Of a stretch of 64,000 bases of DNA, positions 35,712-46,402 are shown one piece after another (position 1 is the stretch's first letter; each line of letters begins with the position of its first letter). Under the pieces are notes generated by a model. It worked only from the letters and a program-made list of their open reading frames with translations, searched no databases and had not been told where the DNA came from. Origin of the DNA: Prevotella merdae (GTDB lineage Bacteria; Bacteroidota; Bacteroidia; Bacteroidales; Bacteroidaceae); contig NZ_LT985323.1 of NCBI RefSeq assembly GCF_900290275.1, positions 623,066 through 687,065 on the forward strand, written 5' to 3'. Both the position numbers and the translations under genes were made by a program.

Positions 35712-38570
35712 ATGAGCATCAGGTTAAACAAAGCATTACGAGAGTTGAACATCGGACTCCAGACGGCAGTGGAGTACCTCGAGAAGAGAAGCGATTTGGG
35801 TGAGGTTAAGGCCGAACCAAGCTTCAAGCTCACCGACGAGCAATATGCCGCTCTTGCCGGAGCATTCCAGCAAGACAAGGAAGTGCGTTCGCAAGCAGAA
35901 AAACTCTTGCAGAAGAAGCCAAAAGAGAAGAAAGCTAAGGAGGAGAGTTCTGAGGAACGTTCTCTAGCATCGGGTGTCAAGCAGCAGTACAAGCCACTTG
36001 GCAAGATCGATCTTGACAGCATCGGCAAGAAGCATGCCGAGCGCAAGCCTGCTAAACCTGAGGCCAATGTGGATTCTCAGGCCAAGACTGCTGCCGTAAG
36101 TCAGAAGCCGGCAACCCCCAACAGCACACCACAGAAACCGGCGGCTGCCGACGTGAAAGTGGAAAAGACGGAAAACAAAATAAATCAGAAGCCTGTGGTT
36201 CAGAACAAAGAGCACAAAAAAGAAAGAAATCAAGAGCCTAAGACAGTGGATGCCGCACAGACTGCAACCACTACGGCCGCCGAAGCTGCAAAGACGCAGC
36301 CGGCAGAAACAACTAAGTCGGAAACAACATTATTCACCACAAAGAGCGAGAAGAAGATTCTCAATACTCCGAAGGTGAACGTTCTTGGCAAGATTGACCT
36401 TGCTACGCTCAATCAAAGCACTCGTCCTAAGAAGAAGTCGAAGGAAGAGAAGCGCAAGGAGCGTGAGGAGAAGGCACAACAGCAGCGTGGCGACAAAAAG
36501 AAACGCGAACGCATCAACAAGGTACGTGTTGATATAAATGCTGCATCAAATCAACCAGGAAACGGCAATGGTGGCAAACAGAACAACAATGGCAATGCTG
36601 GTGGCAGCAGCAAGAACAAGAAGAAGAACCGTAACCGCGGTGGCCAGCAGAAACCTGCTGAGGTAAGCGACGAGGACGTTGCACGTCAAGTAAAGGAGAC
36701 ACTCGCACGCCTCACCAACAAGCAGAACCAGACTAAGAAGGGTGCCAAATATCGTAAGGAGAAGCGTGAGGCTGCCCAGGAAAAGATGAACGAGGAACGT
36801 CGCGAGGAGAAGAAGGAGAGCAAGACACTTAAGCTCACCGAGTTCGTGACCGTATCCGAGCTTGCCACTATGATGAACGTTTCGGTTAACCAGGTTATCG
36901 GAACTCTAATGAGCGTCGGCATTATGGTGTCTATCAACCAGCGCCTTGACGCCGAGACTATCAACCTTGTTGCAGAAGAGTTCGGTTTCAAGACCGAATA
37001 CGTAAGCGCAGAGGTTCAAGAGGCCATTACAGAGGCAGAGGATGATGAGAACGATCTCGTACCACGTGCCCCTATCGTTACTGTTATGGGTCATGTAGAC
37101 CATGGTAAGACATCATTGCTCGACTATATACGCAAGACCAACGTTATTGCCGGTGAGGCAGGTGGTATTACACAGCACATTGGTGCCTACCACGTTCAGC
37201 TTGAGGATGGTCGTAAGATAACCTTCCTCGACACTCCTGGTCACGAGGCATTTACTGCCATGCGTGCCCGTGGTACACAGGTTACTGACGTTGCTATCAT
37301 TATCATTGCTGCCGATGATGCCGTGATGCCTACTACAAAGGAGGCTATCGCACACGCTCAGGCAGCTAACGTACCTATGGTATTTGCCATTAACAAAATA
37401 GACAAGCCAGGTGCCAACCCCGACCGCGTGCGTGAGGAACTTGCTGCAATGAACCTCCTTGTTGAGGATTGGGGCGGGAAATACCAGTGTCAGGAAATTA
37501 GCGCCAAGAAGGGTCTTCACGTGAACGAGCTTCTTGAGAAGGTGCTTCTCGAGGCAGAAATGCTCGATCTCAAAGCTAATCCTAACCGCAAGGCAACAGG
37601 CTCTATAATTGAGTCGTCACTGGACAAGGGTCGTGGCTATGTGTCAACAGTACTTGTGTCTAACGGTACATTGCGTGTGGGCGACAATCTTATAGCCGGA
37701 ACATCATGGGGCCGAATCAAGGCCATGTTCAACGAGCGTAACCAGCGTATTGAGAGTGCAGGACCTTCAGAGCCTGCTATTATCCTTGGTTTGAATGGAG
37801 CTCCTACAGCAGGTGACTCATTCCATACATTGGATACCGAGCAGGAAGCACGCGATATAGCCAACAAGCGTCAGCAACTTCAGCGCGAGCAGGGCTTGCG
37901 CACACAGAAGCGTCTTACCCTTTCGGATATCTCTCACCGTATTGCTCTTGGATCATTCAAGGAACTTAACATTATCGTTAAGGGTGATACCGACGGTTCT
38001 ATCGAAGCCCTGTCTGATTCATTCATCAAGCTCTCAACAGAGAAGATAAAGGTGAACGTCATCCATAAGGCTGTGGGTCAGATTTCAGAGAGCGATGTAA
38101 CTCTTGCCGATGCTTCCGATGCTATCATCGTAGGTTTCCAGGTGCGTCCTTCAGCCGCAGCTCGCAAGCTTGCCGATCAAGAGGGTGTTGAAATCAACAC
38201 CTATTCAGTAATCTACGATGCTATTGACGACGTTAAGTCTGCCATGATTGGTATGCTCGACAAGGTTAAGAAGGAAGTTATTACCGGTCAGGTTGAGGTA
38301 CGCGAGGTTTACAAGATCTCTAAGGTTGGAACCGTTGCCGGTGCTTACGTTGTCGAGGGTAAGGTTCACCGCACAGACAAGGCTCGTGTTGTTCGCGATG
38401 GTATCGTTGTACACACAGCCGAGATTGCAGCCCTCAAGCGTTACAAGGATGATGTTAAGGAGGTTGCCGCCAACTTCGAATGTGGTATATCACTTGTCAA
38501 CTTCAACGACATACAGCAGGGCGACGTGCTTGAGACCTTCACAGAGATTGAGGTAAAGCAGACACTTTAA
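35712..38570 (+). CDS. infB: Translation initiation factor IF-2
   Basis: GTPase that places fMet-tRNA on the 30S subunit and promotes subunit joining. The 952-residue protein has a conserved N-terminal helix, then about 300 residues of Lys/Ala/Gln/Glu-rich disordered linker. The IF2-N domain ([20 protein letters not shown]) and G domain follow, with [17 protein letters not shown] and NKIDKPGA, then domains II to IV. Codon use in the second half is biased to T-ending codons, as in pckA. A terminator follows 28 bp after the stop. Confidence 0.97.
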   Translation: MSIRLNKALRELNIGLQTAVEYLEKRSDLGEVKAEPSFKLTDEQYAALAGAFQQDKEVRSQAEKLLQKKPKEKKAKEESSEERSLASGVKQQYKPLGKIDLDSIGKKHAERKPAKPEANVDSQAKTAAVSQKPATPNSTPQKPAAADVKVEKTENKINQKPVVQNKEHKKERNQEPKTVDAAQTATTTAAEAAKTQPAETTKSETTLFTTKSEKKILNTPKVNVLGKIDLATLNQSTRPKKKSKEEKRKEREEKAQQQRGDKKKRERINKVRVDINAASNQPGNGNGGKQNNNGNAGGSSKNKKKNRNRGGQQKPAEVSDEDVARQVKETLARLTNKQNQTKKGAKYRKEKREAAQEKMNEERREEKKESKTLKLTEFVTVSELATMMNVSVNQVIGTLMSVGIMVSINQRLDAETINLVAEEFGFKTEYVSAEVQEAITEAEDDENDLVPRAPIVTVMGHVDHGKTSLLDYIRKTNVIAGEAGGITQHIGAYHVQLEDGRKITFLDTPGHEAFTAMRARGTQVTDVAIIIIAADDAVMPTTKEAIAHAQAANVPMVFAINKIDKPGANPDRVREELAAMNLLVEDWGGKYQCQEISAKKGLHVNELLEKVLLEAEMLDLKANPNRKATGSIIESSLDKGRGYVSTVLVSNGTLRVGDNLIAGTSWGRIKAMFNERNQRIESAGPSEPAIILGLNGAPTAGDSFHTLDTEQEARDIANKRQQLQREQGLRTQKRLTLSDISHRIALGSFKELNIIVKGDTDGSIEALSDSFIKLSTEKIKVNVIHKAVGQISESDVTLADASDAIIVGFQVRPSAAARKLADQEGVEINTYSVIYDAIDDVKSAMIGMLDKVKKEVITGQVEVREVYKISKVGTVAGAYVVEGKVHRTDKARVVRDGIVVHTAEIAALKRYKDDVKEVAANFECGISLVNFNDIQQGDVLETFTEIEVKQTL

Positions 38571-38597
38571 TATAACATATTAATAAATATATAGATT

Positions 38598-38637
38598 AAA
38601 TCCTTGGGCTTTTAACAGTAAGCCCAAGGATTTTTTT
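38598..38637 (+). terminator. terminator of the rimP-nusA-infB operon
   Basis: AAATCCTTGGGCTT (38598-38611) and its exact complement (38620-38633) form a 14-bp stem with an 8-nt loop, and the 3' arm runs into seven T. Confidence 0.95.
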
Positions 38638-38792
38638 GCTATTAGCCCTTAATTCATTTGAATCAAAACTTAAACACATAGTGACAGAAAGACATACTGA
38701 GGATTATTGGCTTGGCACACCTTATCGAAATAAAGGAACAAAAATATGATGTGGCGACAATATATCGTACCTCATATAGACACCAAATAATG

Positions 38793-38824
38793 TTGGTCTT
38801 CTTGATATATTTAGCTAACTTTGC
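38793..38824 (+). promoter_or_regulatory. promoter (TTG-N20-TAACTTTGC) for the secreted protein gene at 38852
   Basis: TTG at 38793-38795 and TAACTTTGC at 38816-38824 are 20 nt apart. The ATG lies 27 nt after the box. The rest of the 280-bp gap after infB holds the terminator and nothing else recognisable. Confidence 0.75.
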
Positions 38825-38851
38825 AAGCTGATTAAAACCAATAGTAAAAAG

Positions 38852-39550
38852 ATGTTTTCTAAATATTATACTATAGTCTCAATTGCCGTATGCGCGCCTA
38901 CATTGGCTACGGGCCAAAACTACTTCGACGTGATGTCACTTACATGCACCGAAAAGCAAGGAAGCGCCGTGTATAATGCAGCTGTCGACTTTCCAGTTGG
39001 AGGCGACGCTGCCGTGATACGCAATGCAAAAGAGTGGATAGGCGAAGTGCTTATGTCGGATATAGATATGCCTGAGGTGTCGATGTCGGGAATATCGACA
39101 GATGACTTTGGCAAATTATTGGATGCTTTGGCTAAGGACTTTGTTAAGAACAACGAAGGCTCACGCCGACGCATAGAGATAACATGGATGTACGAGGACC
39201 CTACATGCGTGACATACGAGGCTACAACCACCGACAGAGACTCTGTTGATTGGTCAACAACAAGCGTGGCATGCTTCTCCAAGCAAGATGGACATAGAGT
39301 GACAGCCAACGAGATATTCAACTGCGACGAGGCGCAAATAAAACGTCTTATGTGGCGCTACCGTGGCAATCTTACTATGGAAGTGGCAAAAGCCGATGAT
39401 CTGTATGTGGGTGACTGCGGATACATTGACGGATGGGTATTAGTTGTTGGACCCGCTCAAGGCACATCGGGAGCTGCATACCGACTGAGATACCCCGAAA
39501 TAGAGCAGTGGCTTAAAAAGGCAAAAAGAGACGGTTACCTCGCACCATAG
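38852..39550 (+). CDS. Secreted protein of unknown function (possible DUF3298/RsiV-like)
   Basis: A 232-residue protein with an N-terminal signal-like segment (YYTIVSIAVCAPTLATGQ). The body alternates short beta strands and charged helices. The ending FSKQDGHRVTANEIFNCDEAQ resembles the DUF3298/RsiV pattern of a strand followed by a 'DG..lt..dif' turn, but the likeness is weak. It stands alone between its own promoter and gyrB. Function cannot be stated. Confidence 0.6.
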   Translation: MFSKYYTIVSIAVCAPTLATGQNYFDVMSLTCTEKQGSAVYNAAVDFPVGGDAAVIRNAKEWIGEVLMSDIDMPEVSMSGISTDDFGKLLDALAKDFVKNNEGSRRRIEITWMYEDPTCVTYEATTTDRDSVDWSTTSVACFSKQDGHRVTANEIFNCDEAQIKRLMWRYRGNLTMEVAKADDLYVGDCGYIDGWVLVVGPAQGTSGAAYRLRYPEIEQWLKKAKRDGYLAP

Positions 39551-39669
39551 AACAACAAGAAACAAGCAACAAAATCAACGCATAAAAATCTCCACAAGCC
39601 TTTGCCAATAAGCAAGTTTCATTATAGCTTTTTTACCATTAAAAATTTCACCAAGTCACGAAAAATTAG

Positions 39670-41676
<2,007 letters not shown>

Positions 41677-41701
41677 TTAAGTGAAGAGGGAAAAGGGAAA
41701 A

Positions 41702-41889
41702 GGGAAAAATCCTATTGCTTTTTCTATAACAGCATACGGACTTGGACTTGCGCTATGGTTCACGAGCTGATGATGGGAAAAGCAGAAAGGAAATAATAGA
41801 GAATCCTATAGCTTTTTCCCTAACATTATACAGATAAATTGGGCTTGCACCATGATTCACGAGCTGATGATGGTGCAAGCCTTTTTTAC
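41702..41889 (+). repeat. imperfect tandem duplication of about 95 bp around the gyrB terminator
   Basis: AATCCTAT(T/A)GCTTTTTC occurs at 41708 and 41802, and TTCACGAGCTGATGATGG at 41759 and 41856, so a 94-97-bp unit is present twice. The second copy has an intact terminator hairpin; in the first its arms no longer pair well. A GGGAAAA run precedes the first unit. Confidence 0.75.
41842..41887 (+). terminator. terminator after gyrB
   Basis: GGCTTGCACCAT (41842-41853) pairs perfectly with ATGGTGCAAGCC (41870-41881) around a 16-nt loop and is followed by six T. Confidence 0.88.
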
Positions 41890-42040
41890 TTTTAAAGAAA
41901 GCCTATTCAACCAACATATAGCTTTCTGAATGAAGAAATAAAACTGAAGATTCAAACGGTATTAGTGATGATGACGCCTTAAATTACATCTCATAGGAAA
42001 CGAGATTCATCACCAAAGAACATGGATATAATATAAACCC

Positions 42041-42128
42041 CAGTACCAGTCAATATAAACTGCAATACCAGTTATATGAAACTCCAGTACCAGTCAATAT
42101 AAACTACAGTACCAGTTGTATGGTACTC
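42041..42128. repeat. four 22-bp tandem repeats (CAGTACCAGT-type)
   Basis: Units start at 42041, 42063, 42085 and 42107. Each opens CA(G/A)TACCAGT and continues with a variable A/T-rich 12-mer; units 1 and 3 are nearly identical. Two inverted GGTACT copies follow (42122 and 42134). The array fills part of the 580-bp gap between gyrB and the next gene; the remainder (41890-42040 and 42130-42257) shows nothing recognisable. Confidence 0.92.
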
Positions 42129-42257
42129 AAAACGGTACTGAGATAATTTACAAAGAAGTATAAATAAAGTCCATCTGGTGTTATATACGACAGAATCAAA
42201 GATTCAATCATGTATCATTCTAAATACCGCATAAACAATAAAAAAAGCTACATCCTT

Positions 42258-43271
42258 ATGCAACGCCTATTATTCATAATCCTAATGCTATACGCAACAG
42301 CAGTTCAAGCTCAGCAAATAGGAACCAAGTGGATGACAGCACCGACACCTACCGACTCTGCGTGCCAATGGTTTCGCCACACCTTTATAGCCGATAAGAG
42401 TCCGCGCCGTGCCTCGGTGTGCATAGCTTCCAATTCGCGCTTTGTACTATACGTCAACGGGCGCAACGTGTCTACAGCTCTTTATATGCCCAACCGCAAA
42501 GCCAACGAAAATCAGCCTATAGCCATAACTTTCGACGTGACACGCTTCTTGCGTCCCGACTCAAATACCGTATCTGTGCTTGCCTGTCCTGCAATAAGCC
42601 ACAACTGTTCTACAACAAAGCGCAAGACAAACAACAACACAAATGCTTTTATTTCTCCTGCAATAGCCGTCAACTTCTTTGGCACCACTATTGACAATCA
42701 TCTCTTTTCTTATTCGTCACCAGAAGGTTGGCTGTGCCATCCTGCCTCGACATACATCACTCAGGATGGCGAACTGATGGACGGACGAGCCAATGCGCAG
42801 TTGCTCGCCTATGGTGATATAATGTTGGCGCAATGGCAACCGGCAAGGACGTTAGAGGGAGATTTTTTTACGGTCAACAGCCTTACAAACAATTATAAAA
42901 ACAATGCTATTATAGACTTCAAACTCTCATACGAAAGTCTATTTGGCTATCGCACCCATTCGTACAACACACTGAAAGACAATACGGTACGAACACACAA
43001 AATTCTAAGACCAAGATATTTCGACCTTAATGGGCGCACTGTAACATACGACTTCTCACCAGGCTTCTTTGGCTTTGTACGTGTTACACTTCGCGGTTGC
43101 AAACGTGGTGAACACATACGCATAGGCAATCTTGAATATGTATGCTCGGGCGAAATGGACGAACAAGCTTTCTGCCGATTCACACATCAGTATGCCCGAC
43201 AGATTATTATCTCGGGCGACCGATGGTTTAAACCCGAGCAAATACAGGAAGTTGAGGCCATATGTCTATAA
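42258..43271 (+). CDS. Exported beta-sandwich protein resembling the alpha-L-rhamnosidase N-terminal region
   Basis: A 337-residue protein with a signal peptide ending in AVQAQQ. The segment RRASVCIASNSRFVLYVNGRNVS followed by ITFDVTRFLRPDSNTVSVLA matches the galactose-binding-like N-terminal module of GH78 alpha-L-rhamnosidases, in which a sugar is bound on a jelly roll. The catalytic (alpha/alpha)6 barrel is absent, since the ORF stops at a normal TAA after a second beta region. It may be a free-standing carbohydrate-binding protein or a remnant. The start was moved from 42210 to the ATG at 42258 that begins the signal peptide. Confidence 0.65.
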   Translation: MQRLLFIILMLYATAVQAQQIGTKWMTAPTPTDSACQWFRHTFIADKSPRRASVCIASNSRFVLYVNGRNVSTALYMPNRKANENQPIAITFDVTRFLRPDSNTVSVLACPAISHNCSTTKRKTNNNTNAFISPAIAVNFFGTTIDNHLFSYSSPEGWLCHPASTYITQDGELMDGRANAQLLAYGDIMLAQWQPARTLEGDFFTVNSLTNNYKNNAIIDFKLSYESLFGYRTHSYNTLKDNTVRTHKILRPRYFDLNGRTVTYDFSPGFFGFVRVTLRGCKRGEHIRIGNLEYVCSGEMDEQAFCRFTHQYARQIIISGDRWFKPEQIQEVEAICL

Positions 43272-43414
43272 ACTGGCTTCAATTAGAATCTTGCAACAAA
43301 CGCCTACTCAGTTACACCATCATATAGAGACCTTTCACGATGCTTATTTAGAGGAGGAAAATTAACGTTTTACGTAATAATCTACATTCCTCTTCTTTTT
43401 AATAAAACATAAAA

Positions 43415-43442
43415 TTTCCGTATATAATAATGTATACGGAAA
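43415..43442. promoter_or_regulatory. palindrome upstream of the topA promoter, candidate operator
   Basis: TTTCCGTATA (43415-43424) and TATACGGAAA (43433-43442) are perfect inverted repeats around TAATAATG. The site covers the -33 region of the topA promoter and ends 8 bp before the -7 box. This is where a dimeric repressor would block polymerase. Confidence 0.55.
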
Positions 43443-43450
43443 AATATTCT

Positions 43451-43459
43451 TACTTTTGC
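43451..43459 (+). promoter_or_regulatory. -7 promoter box for topA
   Basis: TACTTTTGC matches TAnnTTTGC and lies 29 nt before the topA ATG. The position for TTG falls inside the palindrome and does not match. Confidence 0.65.
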
Positions 43460-43488
43460 GCCAAAAATAAAGAAGACAAAGCAAAAAC

Positions 43489-45828
43489 ATGCAAGAAAAC
43501 TTAGTAATAGTCGAGAGCCCCGCAAAGGCCAAGACCATAGAGAAATTCTTGGGTAGCGACTTTAAAGTAATGTCGTCTTACGGACACATACGCGACCTGA
43601 AAAAGAAAGAACTCAGCATTGACAAAGATACACTCCAACCCGACTACGTTATTCCGAAAGATAAGGAAGAACTAGTAAAGAAACTTAAGGAAAGCGCAAA
43701 AAAGGCACACAAGGTGTGGCTAGCATCCGATGAGGACCGCGAAGGAGAAGCCATCTCATGGCACCTTTGCGAGGTACTAGGATTGGACGAGGCATCAACC
43801 AACCGCATTGTATTCCATGAGATTACAAAGCCAGCAATTCTTGCTGCAATAGCTCGTCCGCGACATCTTGACATGAATCTTGTCAACGCACAGCAAGCTC
43901 GCCGTGTGCTCGACCGTATTGTAGGTTTCAAGCTTTCGCCTGTACTTTGGCGCAAAGTAAAACCTGCATTGTCGGCAGGACGTGTACAGTCGGTTGCTGT
44001 ACGTCTTATAGTAGAACGCGAACGCGAAATACAACAGTTCAATAGCGAGCCTTACTATCGTATAAATGCCATATTCGCCATAACCAATGCCAACGGCTCA
44101 CAGTCGGAGGTTAAGGCTGAGCTTGACAAACGCTTCGACAATCACGACGATGCCATTGCCTTCCTAAACCAGTGCAAAGACTCAGAGTTTACTGTTGACA
44201 GCGTAACAAAGAAGCCACTAAAGCGTATGCCGGCTCCACCATTCACAACTTCTACCTTGCAACAAGAGGCAGCACGCAAGCTTGGATTCTCTGTATCGCA
44301 GACCATGATGGTGGCTCAGCATCTTTACGAAAACGGTCTTATCACCTACATGCGTACCGATAGCGTCAACCTCTCTAAGCTATGCCTTGGTGCGGCAAAA
44401 GAGGAGATTGTAAAACTATATGGCGAGGAATACAGCTCTACACGCAACTTCCACACCCACTCTAAGGGTGCTCAGGAGGCTCACGAGGCTATTCGTCCTA
44501 CATATATGAGCAACACCTCTATCGACGGAACATCACAAGAGCGCCGCCTATACGACCTTATATGGAAGCGTACAGCAGCCAGCCAGATGGCCGAAGCTCA
44601 GATAGAGAAGACCACCGTGGCTATTGCAATGACCGGCAATAGCGAACAACACTTCATTGCTAATGGCGAGGTTGTTAAGTTTGACGGTTTCCTGAAGGTA
44701 TACCGCGAGTCTACCGATGATGAGCAGAATGAGCCTAAGGACGAGTTTGCACACAATCTGCCTGTAATAAAGGAGGGCGACAAACTAACACGACGCGAGA
44801 TAACATCTACAGAGCGTTACTCACAGGGTCCGACCAGATACACCGAGGCAAGCCTTGTACACAAACTTGAGGAGCTTGGCATAGGTCGTCCATCTACATA
44901 TGCGCCAACCATCTCTACCATTCAGCAACGCGATTATGTACAGAAGGGAGATAAAAAGGGCGAAGAACGTCCTTATATTATCGACACATTGCGCGGTATC
45001 AAGATTACGCCAACCCGTAAAGTAGAGCTTACCGGCAATGAGAAAGGAAAACTTCTGCCTACAGACATAGGCATCGTCGTGAACGACTTCCTTATGGACA
45101 ACTTCCCCGTAATAATGGACTACAACTTTACGGCTAAGGTGGAGCAAGAATTCGACCAAATTGCTGACGGCAAAGAAGAATGGACAGATATGATGCGCAG
45201 CTTCGACAAAGAGTTTGAGCCAACCGTAGACAAAGTAATGAACGCACGTTCGGAACATAAAGCAGGCGAACGCAAGCTTGGAGACGACCCCAAGACTGGT
45301 CATCCTGTATTTGTCAAGATTGGACGTTATGGCCCAGTTGTACAGATTGGTACTGCCGACGATGATGAGAAACCGCGCTTCGCACAATTGCCAGCCGACA
45401 AGAGTATGGAGACCATTACCCTTGACGAGGCACTTGAGCTATTCAAGCTTCCACGTACTGTTGGCGAATTTGAGGGTAAGAATGTCACTATTGGTGCCGG
45501 ACGATTTGGCCCGTATGTGCTGCACGACAAGAAGTATGTGTCAATCCCGAAGGATGAAGATCCATTGACACTAACCCTCGAACGTGCTATCGAACTAATC
45601 GAAAGCAAACGCAAGGCTGAAGAAGAACGTCATCTAAAGAAGTTTGACGAAGACCCGAAGCTCGAAGTTCTCAACGGACGCTATGGACCATACATCGTAT
45701 ACGACGGCAAAAACTATCGCATACCACGCGACCTTCACCCTAAGGCAGCCGAACTGAGCTATGAGCAATGTATGGATATCGTGAACAATCCACCTGCCCC
45801 GAAGAAGAGAGGAGCAGCAAAGAAATAA
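43489..45828 (+). CDS. topA: DNA topoisomerase I
   Basis: Type IA topoisomerase relaxing negative supercoils. The 779-residue protein begins with the TOPRIM domain (LVIVESPAKAKTIEKFLG; acidic DEDREGEA at 81-88). The catalytic tyrosine is Tyr287 in GLITYMRTDS. The C terminus carries several TopA repeat modules recognisable by GRYGPVVQIG, GRFGPYVLHD and GRYGPYIVYD instead of the four-cysteine zinc fingers of E. coli, and ends in a Lys/Pro tail. aroK follows after 19 bp. Confidence 0.97.
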   Translation: MQENLVIVESPAKAKTIEKFLGSDFKVMSSYGHIRDLKKKELSIDKDTLQPDYVIPKDKEELVKKLKESAKKAHKVWLASDEDREGEAISWHLCEVLGLDEASTNRIVFHEITKPAILAAIARPRHLDMNLVNAQQARRVLDRIVGFKLSPVLWRKVKPALSAGRVQSVAVRLIVEREREIQQFNSEPYYRINAIFAITNANGSQSEVKAELDKRFDNHDDAIAFLNQCKDSEFTVDSVTKKPLKRMPAPPFTTSTLQQEAARKLGFSVSQTMMVAQHLYENGLITYMRTDSVNLSKLCLGAAKEEIVKLYGEEYSSTRNFHTHSKGAQEAHEAIRPTYMSNTSIDGTSQERRLYDLIWKRTAASQMAEAQIEKTTVAIAMTGNSEQHFIANGEVVKFDGFLKVYRESTDDEQNEPKDEFAHNLPVIKEGDKLTRREITSTERYSQGPTRYTEASLVHKLEELGIGRPSTYAPTISTIQQRDYVQKGDKKGEERPYIIDTLRGIKITPTRKVELTGNEKGKLLPTDIGIVVNDFLMDNFPVIMDYNFTAKVEQEFDQIADGKEEWTDMMRSFDKEFEPTVDKVMNARSEHKAGERKLGDDPKTGHPVFVKIGRYGPVVQIGTADDDEKPRFAQLPADKSMETITLDEALELFKLPRTVGEFEGKNVTIGAGRFGPYVLHDKKYVSIPKDEDPLTLTLERAIELIESKRKAEEERHLKKFDEDPKLEVLNGRYGPYIVYDGKNYRIPRDLHPKAAELSYEQCMDIVNNPPAPKKRGAAKK

Positions 45829-45847
45829 AAGATAAAACGTCATAAGT

Positions 45848-46372
45848 ATGACCCGAATAATCCTCATCGGCTATATGGGAGCCGGAAAGACTACCGTTGG
45901 AAAGGCACTCGCCAAGGCACTTGGCGTGACTTTCTACGACCTTGATTGGTACATCGAGACACGTATGCGCCGTACCGTAAAGCAAATATTCGACCAAGAG
46001 GGCGAAGAGGGATTCCGCCGTATCGAACGCAACATGCTGCATGAGGTGGCTGAGTTTGAAAATGTTGTACTGTCGTGTGGCGGTGGCACTCCGTGTTTCT
46101 TCGATAATATCGACTATATGAACCAACAGGGACCTGTAGTATATCTCAAAGCATCGCCCGAGGTGCTGTATGAACACCTAAAGATGGGCAAGTCGGTACG
46201 ACCATTGCTCCTTAACAAAACTCCCGAAGAGGTTAAGAAGTTCATAGTCGAGCAACTCGCCCATCGCGAACAGTTCTACTCAAAGGCCAAGTATACCCTT
46301 GATGTGAACTTGCTCGACAACTATGACAAGATAAACATTACAGTAGAGAAACTAATAGAAATGTTGAATTAG
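45848..46372 (+). CDS. aroK: Shikimate kinase
   Basis: Phosphorylates shikimate at O3 in the aromatic amino acid pathway. The 174-residue protein has the P-loop GYMGAGKTT near residue 9, the DLDWYIE shikimate-binding aspartate block and the VLSCGGGTPCF loop. Co-directional with topA (19-bp gap) and speA (30-bp gap), so probably one transcript despite unrelated roles. Confidence 0.94.
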   Translation: MTRIILIGYMGAGKTTVGKALAKALGVTFYDLDWYIETRMRRTVKQIFDQEGEEGFRRIERNMLHEVAEFENVVLSCGGGTPCFFDNIDYMNQQGPVVYLKASPEVLYEHLKMGKSVRPLLLNKTPEEVKKFIVEQLAHREQFYSKAKYTLDVNLLDNYDKINITVEKLIEMLN

Positions 46373-46402
46373 GAATTCAAAATCAAAACTCAAGACTAAG
46401 AA

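Noticed and set aside
38640..38790. Possible small RNA gene in the infB-38852 gap
   Set aside because: Apart from the infB terminator and the downstream promoter I see no stable structure or terminator of its own.
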